Assembly: GCA_026008535.1 (NCBI GenBank)
Contig: BRKX01000004.1
Span: 27,780,501-27,844,500, forward strand
Reading direction: 5' to 3'
Length of the DNA stretch: 64,000 bases
Source: Perilla frutescens
Taxonomy: Eukaryota; Streptophyta; Magnoliopsida; Lamiales; Lamiaceae
How positions within the stretch are numbered: the stretch's first letter is position 1; the number at the start of each line of letters is the position of its first letter. A program made the translations under genes and the position numbers. The notes below the pieces were generated by a model, which saw only the letters and a program-made list of their open reading frames with translations, was not told the origin of the DNA and made no database searches. Below are positions 33,355 through 45,410 of this stretch, piece by piece.

Positions 33355-34568
33355 TTCCTCTTCTCTTGAAATGGATTTGTCCTCAAATCTGCACCTCCAC
33401 CTGGATAAAAGATGAACACGATCCGATCATCAATATCTTTTGGCTGAACTTGTACATAACACCTCTCCCAACTCATGAGTATCCACCCGGTGTCAAATGG
33501 TTGCAACTTCAACTTCATAGAATGAATAGTTGTGGGAACCCGAAATGAGTTTGGTGGTAATTCAACATCCAATGGAACTTCATCAACAACCTGTAAAATA
33601 AAGATATCAAAATAGAACTGTTGTTAATAACTGTTAGAATTCTTCCATTCCGCCATGGTTGTTTTGACAATTTGCTGTGTTGGATCTGCAACCACTTCCC
33701 AACTGATTTTACTCTCATTTTTAAGTCTCATCGCCTCTCCTTCATCTTCCACTTCTAGCTGCGCTTCAGTAACTGACTCTAGAACTGACTCATCATCATT
33801 CTTTGTTTGGATGTTCAAAGACTGTTCACCTCCAAATGTATGAATTCCAGATAGAATTTCTTTTAAAATAGGAATCTTCATATCTACTTCTTCCGGGATT
33901 AACGCCTCTGACTTTAGATCCTCATCAACAATGGGAACTAACTGTTCAGGAATTGCTTCAACCTCAAAAGCATCAAGAGCTGACTCATCTATGGTTATCT
34001 TCCCCACATTTGGATCCTCCTCAACGAGCCCCTCCGGATCAACAACATCTTCAATAATCTCACTCCCTCCATTGCCAACAGCTGAATTATAGGATGTCGC
34101 CATCTCTAAACTCGACTCTAGCATGCGTGTGATAACACCCCACTCAAAATTCAATGTAGAGGATTTCGTAGGTGTAGTTTTATCATCCCTCCGCCTAAGT
34201 TGTTCCTCCTCTTTTATTGCTCCTTGCACCATATCCTCTTGTTCCTGTTGATAAAAGAAAGGCACGTGATGTCTTTTTAGCACCCTCTTCATCGCCTGCC
34301 ATGTATCAATTGTCTCTCCAATACATCGCCTCATGGAATAAAACTGATTCTAGCAGGTAAGCATTTCATCACAGAATCCACTAGCAGCAATTCTGACCTT
34401 CCTCCGCTCAGGGTAATTGTGACAGTCAAACAGCAGCTCCATCTTCTTCTCCCACTAGAGATACAATTCGGGATCATGTTGATTGTGAAGTAATGGAACA
34501 TCCGAATCACAATACTCCTCCCATCTATCTCCACTCCCGTGCTCTCCAACACTCATAGAATTAAACAT
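33234..34568 (-). pseudogene. T7 unit 1: gag with acidic linker and tail module
   Basis: From ATG 34568 (MFNSMSVGEHGSG) comes the start of a gypsy capsid, HDP.LYLEWEKKMELLFDCHNY in the best copies, then a stop at the YL*WE position. The later part is ETIDTWQAMKRVLKRHHVPF followed directly by EDMVQGAIKEEEQLRRRDD, so the middle of capsid is deleted relative to N6. A 236-codon frame (34334-33624) carries the acidic linker. A stop after WKNSNSY precedes the tail module (PPNSFRVPTTIHSMKLKL, PFDTGWILMSWERCYVQV, IDDRIVFIFYPGG, LRTNPFQEK), open to 33234 inside the LTR. The function of the tail is unknown. Confidence 0.78.
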
Positions 34569-34983
34569 TCTCTTCTCTGCTCTCTTTTCTTTTTTTTTTC
34601 ATCCCTTTTTTTTCAACCACTACCAACAATAATGAATCAACTCCAAATCATCAACTACAGCTCCCCCACAATATATATCAATACCACAAAATTTATCCAA
34701 ATATTACACTAAAAAAAATTCAAAAAAATTCGAAATTTCCTGAAAATTTTTTACTTTTCTACAGATGATGTATATAAGCTCTCGGGACCCAAAATAACCA
34801 AACAAAATGTAAAAAAAATGCATAAATTTTTCCCGCCTTTTACTCGTTTTTTTATCAGCGTCCTTTTTTTTGCTGATTTCGACTCTTGCATTTCTTTTTA
34901 TTATATCAGTACGCGAGAAATTAAAATTCAGAAATTAATGAGATAAATGAAACCTGATACAAAGCCAAAGCTCTGATACCACT
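34569..34983 (-). other. T7 unit 1 leader with primer site
   Basis: This is a T/A-rich leader. The minus strand has TGGTATCAGAGC at 34970-34981, two bases from LTR 2. The leader is present in units 1, 6 and 7 only. Confidence 0.82.
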
Positions 34984-35644
34984 TGATGCGATCCTCACCG
35001 TCATGACGACGACGATAGCAGTTGTATACCCAGGACTGTATCTAGTTCCACAGGATAGGATGGAAATCTGAAATCTTAGCCTCACAACGAAGTTAAACCA
35101 CGGATGTTGATCCTCAACCTGCAGACAATTGAAAACACGAACTTGGTTTAAAGTGAGGATGCCACAAACAGATATGAACGGAAGGTTGATAAGTCGGGAT
35201 TTGTTGAACACGACACACGGTTCAATAAAAATCTCCAGAGAGAATTCTCAAATTTAATATATCAAAAGCTCCCTCAAAATAATGTACTGAACCCCTAATA
35301 TAGGTGGCTAACTAAATCAAATCCTAACTAGGAAAACTAGAAGTAAAAGGAAATAAATAATTACTAAAAATTCGGAAAATAACAAAAATCCGCTGCTGAA
35401 CTGGACGCGACACGGGTTCGGTCGCACCGAGCTCCGTTGGGTCGCGCCTTGAAGGGCACGAGTGTGGTCGCACTGCCACTGTGGTCGGTCCGCGCCTTCC
35501 TTGGTGGTTTTTACACCTCTAAATCAACACACGGTCGCACCCCGCCTGTGCTCAGGTCGCGCCTCCTGCACTTTTGAGACTCCATTGCGCGATCCTCTCG
35601 AACATGCGAAATCAATCATTGGCACCCCATCCAGGATCGTATCA
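34984..35644 (-). repeat. T7 LTR 2
   Basis: 661 bp with the same termini. The TATA position reads CTAATATAGG on the plus strand, one change from LTR 1. Confidence 0.92.
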
Positions 35645-36792
35645 TTCCCCTTCTCTTGAAAAGGATTTATCCTCAAATCCGCACCTCCTCCTGGATCAAA
35701 GACGAACATGATCCGATCATCAACATCTTTTGGCTGAACTTGCACATAACACCTCTCCCAACTCATAAGTATCCACCCGATGTCAAATGGTTGCAACTTC
35801 ACCTTCATAGAATGAATAGTTGTGGGAACCCGAAATGAGTTTGGTGGCAATTCAACATCCAATGGAACTTCGTCAACAACCTATAAAATAAAGATATCCA
35901 AATTGAACTGTTGTTAACAACTGTTAGAATTCTTCCATTCCGCCATGGTTGTTTGGACAATTTGCTGTGTTAGATCTGCAGCCACTTCCCAACTGATTTT
36001 ACTCGCATTTTGAAGTCCCATCGCCTCTCCTTCATCTTCCACTTCTAGCTGCCTTCCAGTAACTGACTCATCATCATTCTTTGTTTGCATGTTCAAAGAC
36101 TGTTCACCTCCAAATGTATGAATTCCATATAGAATTTCTTTTAAAATAGGCATCTTCATATCTACTTCTTCCGGGATTAACGCCTCTGACTTTAGATCCT
36201 CATCAACAGTGAGAACTAATTGTTCAGGACTTGCTTCAACCTGAAAAGCATCAAGAGCTGACTAATTTATGGTTATCTTCCCCACATTTGAATCCTCCTC
36301 AATGAGCCCCTCCGGATCAGCAACATCTTCAACAATCTCACTCCCTCCATTGCAAACGGTTGAATTGTAGGATGTCGCCATCTCTAAACTCGATTCTAGC
36401 ATGCGTGTGATAACAACTCACTCAAAATTCTATGGAGAGGATTTTGTAGGGGTAGTTTTACCATCCTTCCGCCTAAGTTGTTCCTCCTTTTTTATTGCTC
36501 CTTGCACCATATCCTCATGTTCATGTTGATAAAAGAAAGGCACGTGACGCCTTTTTAGCACTCTCTTCATCGCCTGCCACGTATTTATTAGCTCTCCAAT
36601 ACGTCACCTCATGGAATAAAATTGATTCCACCAGGTAAGCATTTCAGGGTAATTGTGACAGTCAAACAGCAACTCCATCTTCTTCTCACACTCGAGATAC
36701 AATTCGGGATCATGTTGATCGTGAAGTAATGGAACATCCGACTCACAATACTCTTCCCATCTATCTCCACTCCCGTGCTCTCCAACACTCAT
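35524..36792 (-). pseudogene. T7 unit 2: gag-tail ORF, leader deleted
   Basis: This has the same protein as unit 1 but two shared deletions. About 390 bp of leader is missing, so the ATG lies only 54 bp from LTR 3. A 40-odd-bp piece of capsid (between CATTTCA and GGGTAATTG at about 36648) is also missing. Frameshifts break gag. The tail module (HSMKVKLQPFDIGW, VDDRIMFVFDPGGGADLR) is open. It is the only short unit with MSVGEHGSG at its start. Confidence 0.75.
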
Positions 36793-36845
36793 AGAATTAA
36801 AGGGATAAATGGAACCTGATACAAAGCCGAAGCTCTGATACCACT

Positions 36846-37506
36846 TGATGCGATCCTCATCGGCATGACGATGACGATAGCGATTGTATACCTAGGATTG
36901 TATCTTGTTCCACAGGATAGGATGGAAATCTGAAATCCTAGCCTCACAAAGACGTTGAACCACGGATGTTGATCCGCAACCTGCAGACAATTGGAAGCAT
37001 GAACTTGGATGAAAGTGAGGACGCCACAAACAGATATGAACGGCTGTTTGATAAGTCGGGATTTGTCGAACATGACACACGGTTCAATAAAAATCTCCAG
37101 AGATAATTCTCAAATTTAATATATCAAAAGCTCCATCAAAATAATATACTGAACCCCTAATATTAGTGGATAACTATATCAAATCCTAACTAGGAAAACT
37201 AGAAATAAAAGGAAATAAATAATTACTAAAAATTCTAAAAATAACAAAAATCCGCTGTTGAACTGGACGCGACACGGGTTCGGTCACGCCGAGCTCTGTC
37301 GGGTCGCGGCTCGAAGCATACGAGTGCGGTCGCACCGCCACTGTGGTCGGGCCGCACCTCCCTTGGTGGTTTTTACCCCTCTAAATCAACACACGGTCGC
37401 GCCTCACCTGTGCTCGGGTCGCGCCTCCTGCACTTTTGAGCCTCCATTGCGCGATCTTCTCGAACATGCGAACTCCATCATTGGCACCCCATCCAGGATT
37501 GTATCA
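36846..37506 (-). repeat. T7 LTR 3
   Basis: 661 bp. The TATA position reads CTAATATTAG. It is nearly identical to LTR 5, 3740 bp away. Confidence 0.92.
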
Positions 37507-38662
37507 TTCCCCTTCTCTTGAAAAGGATTTGTCCTCAAATCTGCACCTCCTCCTGGATCAAAGACGAACACGATCCGATCATCAACATCTTTTGGCTGAA
37601 CTTGCACGTAACACCTCTCCCAACTCATGAGTATCCACCCAGTGTCAAATGGTTGCAACTTCAACTTTATAGAATGAATAGTTGTGTGAACCCGAAATGA
37701 TTTTGGTGTCAATTCAACATCCAATGGAACTTCGTCAACAACCTGTAAAATAAAGATGTCAAAATAGAACTGTTGTTAACAACTGTTAGAATTCTTCCAT
37801 TCCGCCATGGTTGTTTGGACAATTTGCTGTGTTGGATTTGCAGCCACTTCCCAACTGATTTTACTCTCATTTTTAAGTCTCATCGTCTCTCCTTCATCTT
37901 CCACTTCTAGCTACCCTCCAGTAACTGACTCTAGAACTGACTCATCATCATTGTTTGTTTGCATGTTCAAAGACTGTTCACCTCTAAATGTATGAATTCC
38001 AGATAGAATTTCTTTTAAAATAGGCATCTTCATATCTACTTCTTCCGGGATTAACGCCTCTGACTTTAGATCGTCATCAACAGTGGAAACTGTTCAGGAC
38101 TTGCTTCAACCTCAAAAGCATCAAGAGTTGACTCATCTATGGTTATCTTCCCCAAATTTGAATCCTCCTCAATGAGCCCCTCCGAATTAGCAACATCTTC
38201 AACAAACTCACTCCCTCCATTGCAAACGGCTGAATTGTAGGATGTCGCCATCTCTAAACTCGACTCTAGCATGCATGTGATAACACCCCACTCAAAATTC
38301 TATGTAGAGGATTTTGTAGGGGTAGTTTTATCATCCCTCCGCCTAAGTTGTTCCTCCTCTTTTATTGCTCCTTGCACCACATCCTCATGTTCCTGTTGAT
38401 AAAAGAAAGGCACGTGACGCCTTTTTAGCACTCTCTTCATCGCCTGCCACGTATTTATTGGTTCTCCAATACGTCACCTCATGGAATAAAACTGATTCCA
38501 CCAGGTAAGCATTTCAGGGTAATTGTGACAGTCAAACAGCAACTCCATCTTCTTCTCGCACTCGAGATACAATTCAGGATCATGTTGATCGTGAAGTAAT
38601 AGAACATTCGACTCACAATACTCTTTCCATCTATCTCTACTCCCGTGCTCTGCGATACTCAT
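37404..38662 (-). pseudogene. T7 unit 3: gag-tail ORF, leader deleted
   Basis: Same two deletions as unit 2. Starts MSIAEHGSRDRWKEYC. A further stop at the end of the acidic linker (TAG at the position of ..TGCCCTCC.. in unit 7) is shared with units 4-6. Tail module open to 37404. Nearly identical to unit 5. Confidence 0.75.
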
Positions 38663-38715
38663 AGAATTAAAGGGATAAATGGAACCTGATACAAAGCCGA
38701 AGCTCTGATACCACT

Positions 38716-39376
38716 TGATGCGATCCTCACTGGCATGACGATGACGATAGCGATTGTATACCTAGGACTGTATCTTGTTCCACAGGATAGGATGGAAATC
38801 TGAAATCCTAGCCTCACAAAGACGTTGAACCACGGATGTTGATCCGCAACCCGCAGACAATTGGAAGCATGAACTTGGATGAAAGTGAGGACGCCACAAA
38901 CAGATATGACCAGCTGTTTGATAAGTCGGGATTTGTCGAACACGACACACGGTTCAATAAAAATCTCCAGAGATAATTCTCAAATTTAATATATCAAAAG
39001 CTCCCTCAAAATAATGTACTGAACCCCTAATATTAGTGGATAACTATATCAAATCCTAACTAGGAAAACTAGAAATAAAAGGAAATAAATAATCACTAAA
39101 AATTCTGAAAATAACAAAAATTCGCTGTTGAACAGGACGCGACACGGGTTCGGTCGCGCTGAGCTCTGTCGGGTCGCGCCTCGAAGGGTACGAGTGCGGT
39201 CGCACCGCCACTGTGGTCGGGCCGCGCCTCCCTTGGTGGTTTTTACCCCTCTAAATCAACACACGGTCGCGCCTCACCTGTGCTCGGGTCGCGCCTCCTG
39301 CACTTTTGAGCCTCCATTGCGCGATCTTCTCGAACATGCGAACTCGATCATTGGCACCCCATCCAGGATTGTATCA
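38716..39376 (-). repeat. T7 LTR 4
   Basis: 661 bp, nearly identical to LTR 6. Confidence 0.92.
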
Positions 39377-40532
39377 TTTCCCTTCTCTTGAAAAGGATTT
39401 GTCCTCAAATCCGCACCTCCTCCTGGATCAAAGACGAACACAATCCGATCATCAACATCTTGTGGCTGAACTTGCACATAACACCTCTCCCAACTCATGA
39501 GTATCCACCCAGTGTCAAATGGTTGCAACTTCAACTTTATAGAATGAATAGTTGTGGGAACCCGAAATGATTTTGGTGGCAATTCAACATTCAATGGAAC
39601 TTCGTCAACAACCTGTAAAATAAAGATGTCAAAATAGAACTGTTGTTAACAACTGTTAGAATTCTTCCATTTCGCCATGGTTGTTTGGACAATTTGCTGT
39701 GTTGGATCTGCAGCCACTTCCCAACTGATTTTACTCTCATTTTTAAGTCTCATCGCCTCTCCTTCATCTTCCACTTCTAGCTACCCTCCAGTAACTGACT
39801 CTAGAACTGACTCATCATCATTCTTTGTTTGCATGTTCAAAGACTGTTCACCTCTAAATGTATGAATTCCAGATAGAATTTCTTTTAAAATAGGCATCTT
39901 CATATCTACTTCTTCCGGGATTAACGCCTCTGACTTTAGATCCTCATCAACAGTGGAAACTGTTCAGGACTTGCTTCAACCTCAAAAGCATCAAGAGTTA
40001 ACTCATCTATGGTTATCTTTCCCACATTTGAATCCTCCTCAATGAGCCCCTCCGGATCAGCAACATCTTCAACAATCTCACTCCCTCCATTGCAAACGGT
40101 TGAATTGTAGGATGTCGCCATCTCTAAACTCGATTCTAGCATGCGTGTGATAACAACTCACTCAAAATTCTATGGAGAGGATTTTGTAGGGGTAGTTTTA
40201 CCATCCTTCCGCCTAAGTTGTTCCTCCTTTTTTATTGCTCCTTGCACCATATCCTCATGTTCATGTTGATAAAAGAAAGGCACGTGACGCCTTTTTAGCA
40301 CTCTCTTCATCGCCTGCCACGTATTTATTAGCTCTCCAATACGTCACCTCATGGAATAAAACTGATTCCACCAGGTAAGCATTTCAGGGTAATTGTGACA
40401 GTCAAACAGCAACTCCATCTTCTTCTCGCACTCGAGATACAATTCAGGATCATGTTGATCGTGAAGTAATAGAACATTCGACTCACAATACTCTTTCCAT
40501 CTATCTCTACTCCCGTGCTCTGCGATACTCAT
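39274..40532 (-). pseudogene. T7 unit 4: gag-tail ORF, mosaic
   Basis: Its left two thirds match unit 6 and its stretch 40100-40380 matches unit 2 (ATAACAACTCACTC, CATCCTTCCGCC). Its right end matches unit 3 (AATAGAACATTCG). This mosaic indicates crossing-over or gene conversion between units. Same deletions as units 2, 3 and 5. Confidence 0.75.
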
Positions 40533-40585
40533 AGAATTAAAGGGATAAATGGAACCTGATACAAAGCCGAAGCTCTGATACCACT

Positions 40586-41246
40586 TGATGCGATCCTCAT
40601 CGGCATGACGATGACGATAGCGATTGTATACCTAGGATTGTATCTTGTTCCACAGGATAGGATGGAAATCTGAAATCCTAGCCTCACAAAGACGTTGAAC
40701 CACGGATGTTGATCCGCAACCTGCAGACAATTGGAAGCATGAACTTGGATGAAAGTGAGGACGCCACAAACAGATATGAACGGCTGTTTGATAAGTCGGG
40801 ATTTGTCGAACATGACACACGGTTCAATAAAAATCTCCAGAGATAATTCTCAAATTTAATATATCAAAAGCTCCATCAAAATAATATACTGAACCCCTAA
40901 TATTAGTGGATAACTATATCAAATCCTAACTAGGAAAACTAGAAATAAAAGGAAATAAATAATTACTAAAAATTCTGAAAATAACAAAAATCCGCTGTTG
41001 AACTGGACGCGACACGGGTTCGGTCACGCTGAGCTCTGTCGGGTCGCGGCTCGAAGCATACGAGTGCGGTCGCACCGCCACTGTGGTCGGGCCGCACCTC
41101 CCTTGGTGGTTTTTACCCCTCTAAATCAACACACGGTCGCGCCTCACCTGTGCTCGGGTCGCGCCTCCTGCACTTTTGAGCCTCCATTGCGCGATCTTCT
41201 CGAACATGCGAACTCCATCACTGGCACCCCATCCAGGATTGTATCA
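40586..41246 (-). repeat. T7 LTR 5
   Basis: 661 bp. It differs from LTR 3 at only a few bases that I could spot (for example near 40985 and 41221). Confidence 0.92.
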
Positions 41247-42402
41247 TTCCCCTTCTCTTGAAAAGGATTTGTCCTCAAATCTGCACCTCCTCCTGGATCA
41301 AAGACGAACACGATCCGATCATCAACATCTTTTGGCTGAACTTGCACGTAACACCTCTCCCAACTCATGAGTATCCACCCAGTGTCAAATGGTTGCAAAT
41401 TCAACTTTATAGAATGAATAGTTGTGTGAACCCGAAATGATTTTGGTGTCAATTCAACATCCAATGGAACTTCGTCAACAACCTGTAAAATAAAGATGTC
41501 AAAATAGAACTGTTGTTAACAACTGTTAGAATTCTTCCATTCCGCCATGGTTGTTTGGACAATTTGCTGTGTTGGATTTGCAGCCACTTCCCAACTGATT
41601 TTACTCTCATTTTTAAGTCTCATCGTCTCTCCTTCATCTTCCACTTCTAGCTACCCTCCAGTAACTGACTCTAGAACTGACTCATCATCATTGTTTGTTT
41701 GCATGTTCAAAGACTGTTCACCTCTAAATGTATGAATTCCAGATAGAATTTCTTTTAAAATAGGCATCTTCATATCTACTTCTTCCGGGATTAACGCCTC
41801 TGACTTTAGATCGTCATCAACAGTGGAAACTGTTCAGGACTTGCTTCAACCTCAAAAGCATCAAGAGTTGTCTCATCTATGGTTATCTTCCCCAAATTTG
41901 AATCCTCCTCAATGAGCCCCTCCGAATTAGCAACATCTTCAACAAACTCACTCCCTCCATTGCAAACGGCTGAATTGTAGGATGTCGCCATCTCTAAACT
42001 CGACTCTAGCATGCATGTGATAACACCCCACTCAAAATTCTATGTAGAGGATTTTGTAGGGGTAGTTTTATCATCCCTCCGCCTAAGTTGTTCCTCCTCT
42101 TTTATTGCTCCTTGCACCACATCCTCATGTTCCTGTTGATAAAAGAAAGGCACGTGACGCCTTTTTAGCACTCTCTTCATCGCCTGCCACGTATTTATTG
42201 GTTCTCCAATACGTCACCTCATGGAATAAAACTGATTCCACCAGGTAAGCATTTCAGGGTAATTGTGACAGTCAAACAGCAACTCCATCTTCTTCTCGCA
42301 CTCGAGATACAATTCAGGATCATGTTGATCGTGAAGTAATAGAACATTCGACTCACAATACTCTTTCCATCTATCTCTACTCCCGTGCTCTGCGATACTC
42401 AT
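41144..42402 (-). pseudogene. T7 unit 5: gag-tail ORF, leader deleted
   Basis: This is a near-copy of unit 3. Visible differences are single bases such as the codon change at about 41872 (DESTLD to DETTLD). Same shared deletions and same linker stop. Confidence 0.75.
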
Positions 42403-42455
42403 AGAATTAAAGGGATAAATGGAACCTGATACAAAGCCGAAGCTCTGATACCACT

Positions 42456-43116
42456 TGATGCGATCCTCACTGGCATGACGATGACGATAGCGATTGTATA
42501 CCTAGGACTGTATCTTGTTCCACAGGATAGGATGGAAATCTGAAATCCTAGCCTCACAAAGACGTTGAACCACGGATGTTGATCCGCAACCCGCAGACAA
42601 TTGGAAGCATGAACTTGGATGAAAGTGAGGACGCCACAAACAGATATGACCAGCTGTTTGATAAGTCGGGATTTGTCGAACACGACACACGGTTCAATAA
42701 AAATCTCCAGAGATAATTCTCAAATTTAATATATCAAAAGCTCCCTCAAAATAATGTACTGAACCCCTAATATTAGTGGATAACTATATCAAATCCTAAC
42801 TAGGAAAACTAGAAATAAAAGGAAATAAATAATCACTAAAAATTCTGAAAATAACAAAAATTCGCTGTTGAACAGGACGCGACACGGGTTCGGTCGCGCT
42901 GAGCTCTGTCGGGTCGCGCCTCGAAGGGTACGAGTGCGGTCGCACCGCCACTGTGGTCGGGCCGCGCCTCCCTTGGTGGTTTTTACCCCTCTAAATCAAC
43001 ACACGGTCGCGCCTCACCTGTGCTCGGGTCGCGCCTCCTGCACTTTTGAGCCTCCATTGCGCGATCTTCTCGAACATGCGAACTCGATCATTGGCACCCC
43101 ATCCAGGATTGTATCA
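42456..43116 (-). repeat. T7 LTR 6
   Basis: 661 bp. I saw no difference from LTR 4 in the parts compared. Confidence 0.92.
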
Positions 43117-44326
43117 TTTCCCTTCTCTTGAAAAGGATTTGTCCTCAAATCCGCACCTCCTCCTGGATCAAAGACGAACACAATCCGATCATCAACATCT
43201 TGTGGCTGAACTTGCACATAACACCTCTCCCAACTCATGAGTATCCACCCAGTGTCAAATGGTTGCAACTTCAACTTTATAGAATGAATAGTTGTGGGAA
43301 CCCGAAATGATTTTGGTGGCAATTCAACATTCAATGGAACTTCGTCAACAACCTGTAAAATAAAGATGTCAAAATAGAACTGTTGTTAACAACTGTTAGA
43401 ATTCTTCCATTTCGCCATGGTTGTTTGGACAATTTGCTGTGTTGGATCTGCAGCCACTTCCCAACTGATTTTACTCTCATTTTTAAGTCTCATCGCCTCT
43501 CCTTCATCTTCCACTTCTAGCTACCCTCCAGTAACTGACTCTAGAACTGACTCATCATCATTCTTTGTTTGCATGTTCAAAGACTGTTCACCTCTAAATG
43601 TATGAATTCCAGATAGAATTTCTTTTAAAATAGGCATCTTCATATCTACTTCTTCCGGGATTAACGCCTCTGACTTTAGATCCTCATCAACAGTGGAAAC
43701 TGTTCAGGACTTGCTTCAACCTCAAAAGCATCAAGAGTTAACTCATCTATGGTTATCTTTCCCACATTTGAATCCTCCTCAATGAGCCCCTCCGGATCAG
43801 CAACATCTTCAACAATCTCACTCCCTCCATTGCAAACGGCTGAATTGTAGGATGTCGCCATCTCTAAACTCGACTCTAGCATGCATGTGATAACACCCCA
43901 CTCAAAATTCTATGTAGAGGATTTTGTAGGGGTAGTTTTATCATCCCTCCGCCTAAGTTGTTCCTCCTCTTTTATTGCTCCTTGCACCATATCCTCATGT
44001 TCATGTTGATAAAAGAAAGGCACGTGACGCCTTTTTATCACTCTCTTCATCGCCTGCCACGCATCAATTGGCTCTCCAATACGTGGTCTCATGGAATTAA
44101 ACTGATTCCACCCGGTAAGCATTTCATCACAGAATCCACTAGCAACGATTCTGACCTTCCTCCGCTCAGAGTAATTGTGACAGTCAAACAGCAGCTCCAT
44201 CTTCTTCTCCCACTCGAGATACAATTTGGGATCATGTTGATCGTGACGTAATGGAACATCCGACTCACAATACTCTTCCCTTCTATCTCCACTCCCATGC
44301 TCTCCAACACTCATAGAATTAAACAT
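43014..44326 (-). pseudogene. T7 unit 6: gag-tail ORF, long form
   Basis: Its left part equals unit 4, its right part is of the undeleted type. A 138-codon open frame from ATG 44326 gives the best gag N-terminus in the array: DRREEYCESDVPLRHDQHDP, KLYLEWEKKMELLFDCHNYS, ERRKVRIVASGFCDEML, GWNQFNSM, PIDAWQAMKRVIKRRHVPFF, then EDMVQGAIKEEEQL. It keeps the linker stop shared with units 3-5. Unit 6 is thus a recombinant between short and long forms. Confidence 0.78.
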
Positions 44327-44749
44327 TCTCTTCTCTGCTCTCTTTTCTTTTTTTTTCTTTTTTTTCGTCCCTTTTTTTCAACCACTACCAACATTACTCA
44401 ATCCACTCCAAATCACCTACTACAGCTCCCCCACAATATATATCAATACCACAAAATTTATCTAAATATTTCACCGAAAAAAAATTCAAAAAAATTTAAA
44501 ATTTCCCGAAAATTTTTGACTTTTCTACAGATGATATATAAGCTCTCGGGACCCCAAATAACCTAACAAAATGTAAAAAAAATGCATAAATATTTCCCTG
44601 CCTTTTTACTCTTTTTTTTATCAGCGTCCTTTTTTTACTGATTTCGACTCTTGCCTTTCTTTTTTTTTATATCAGTAGGCGAGAAATTAAAATTCAGAAA
44701 TTAAAGGGATAAATGGAACCTGATACAAAGCCGAAGCTCTGATACCACT
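44327..44749 (-). other. T7 unit 6 leader with primer site
   Basis: T/A-rich leader, with primer site TGGTATCAGAGC on the minus strand at about 44736-44747. No gene. Confidence 0.82.
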
Positions 44750-45410
44750 TGATGTGATCCTCACCGGCACGACGATGACGATAGCGATTGTATACCTAGG
44801 ACTGTATCTTGTTCCACAGGATAGGATGGAAATCCGAAATCCTAGCCTCACAACGACGTTGAACCACGGATGTTGATCCGCAACCCGCAGACAATTGGAA
44901 GCATGAACTTGGATGAAAGTGAGGACGCCACAAACAGATATGAACGGCTGTTTGATAAGTCGGGATTTGTCGAACACGACAGACGGTTCAATAAAAATCT
45001 CCAGAGAGAATTCTCAAATTTAATATATCAAAAGCTCCCTCAAAATAATGTACTGAACCCCTAATATTGGTGGATAACTAAATCAAATCCTAACTAGGAA
45101 AACTAGAAATAAAAAGAAATAAATAATTACTAAAAATTCAGAAAATAACAAAAATCCACTGCTGAACTTTACGTGACACGGGTTCGGTCACGCCGAGCTC
45201 TGTCGGGTCGCGCCTCGAAGGGTACGAGTGCAGTCGCACCGCCACTGTGGTCGGGCCGTGCCTCCCTTAGTGGTTTTTACCCCTCTAAATCAACACACGG
45301 TCGCGCCTCACCTGTGCTCGGGTCGCGCCTCCTGCACTTTTGAGCCTCCATTGCGCGATCTTCTCGAACATGCTAACTCGATCATTGGCACCCCATCCAG
45401 GATCGTATCA
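44750..45410 (-). repeat. T7 LTR 7
   Basis: 661 bp. The left terminus is changed to TGATGTGATCC and the TATA position reads CTAATATTGG. Confidence 0.92.
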
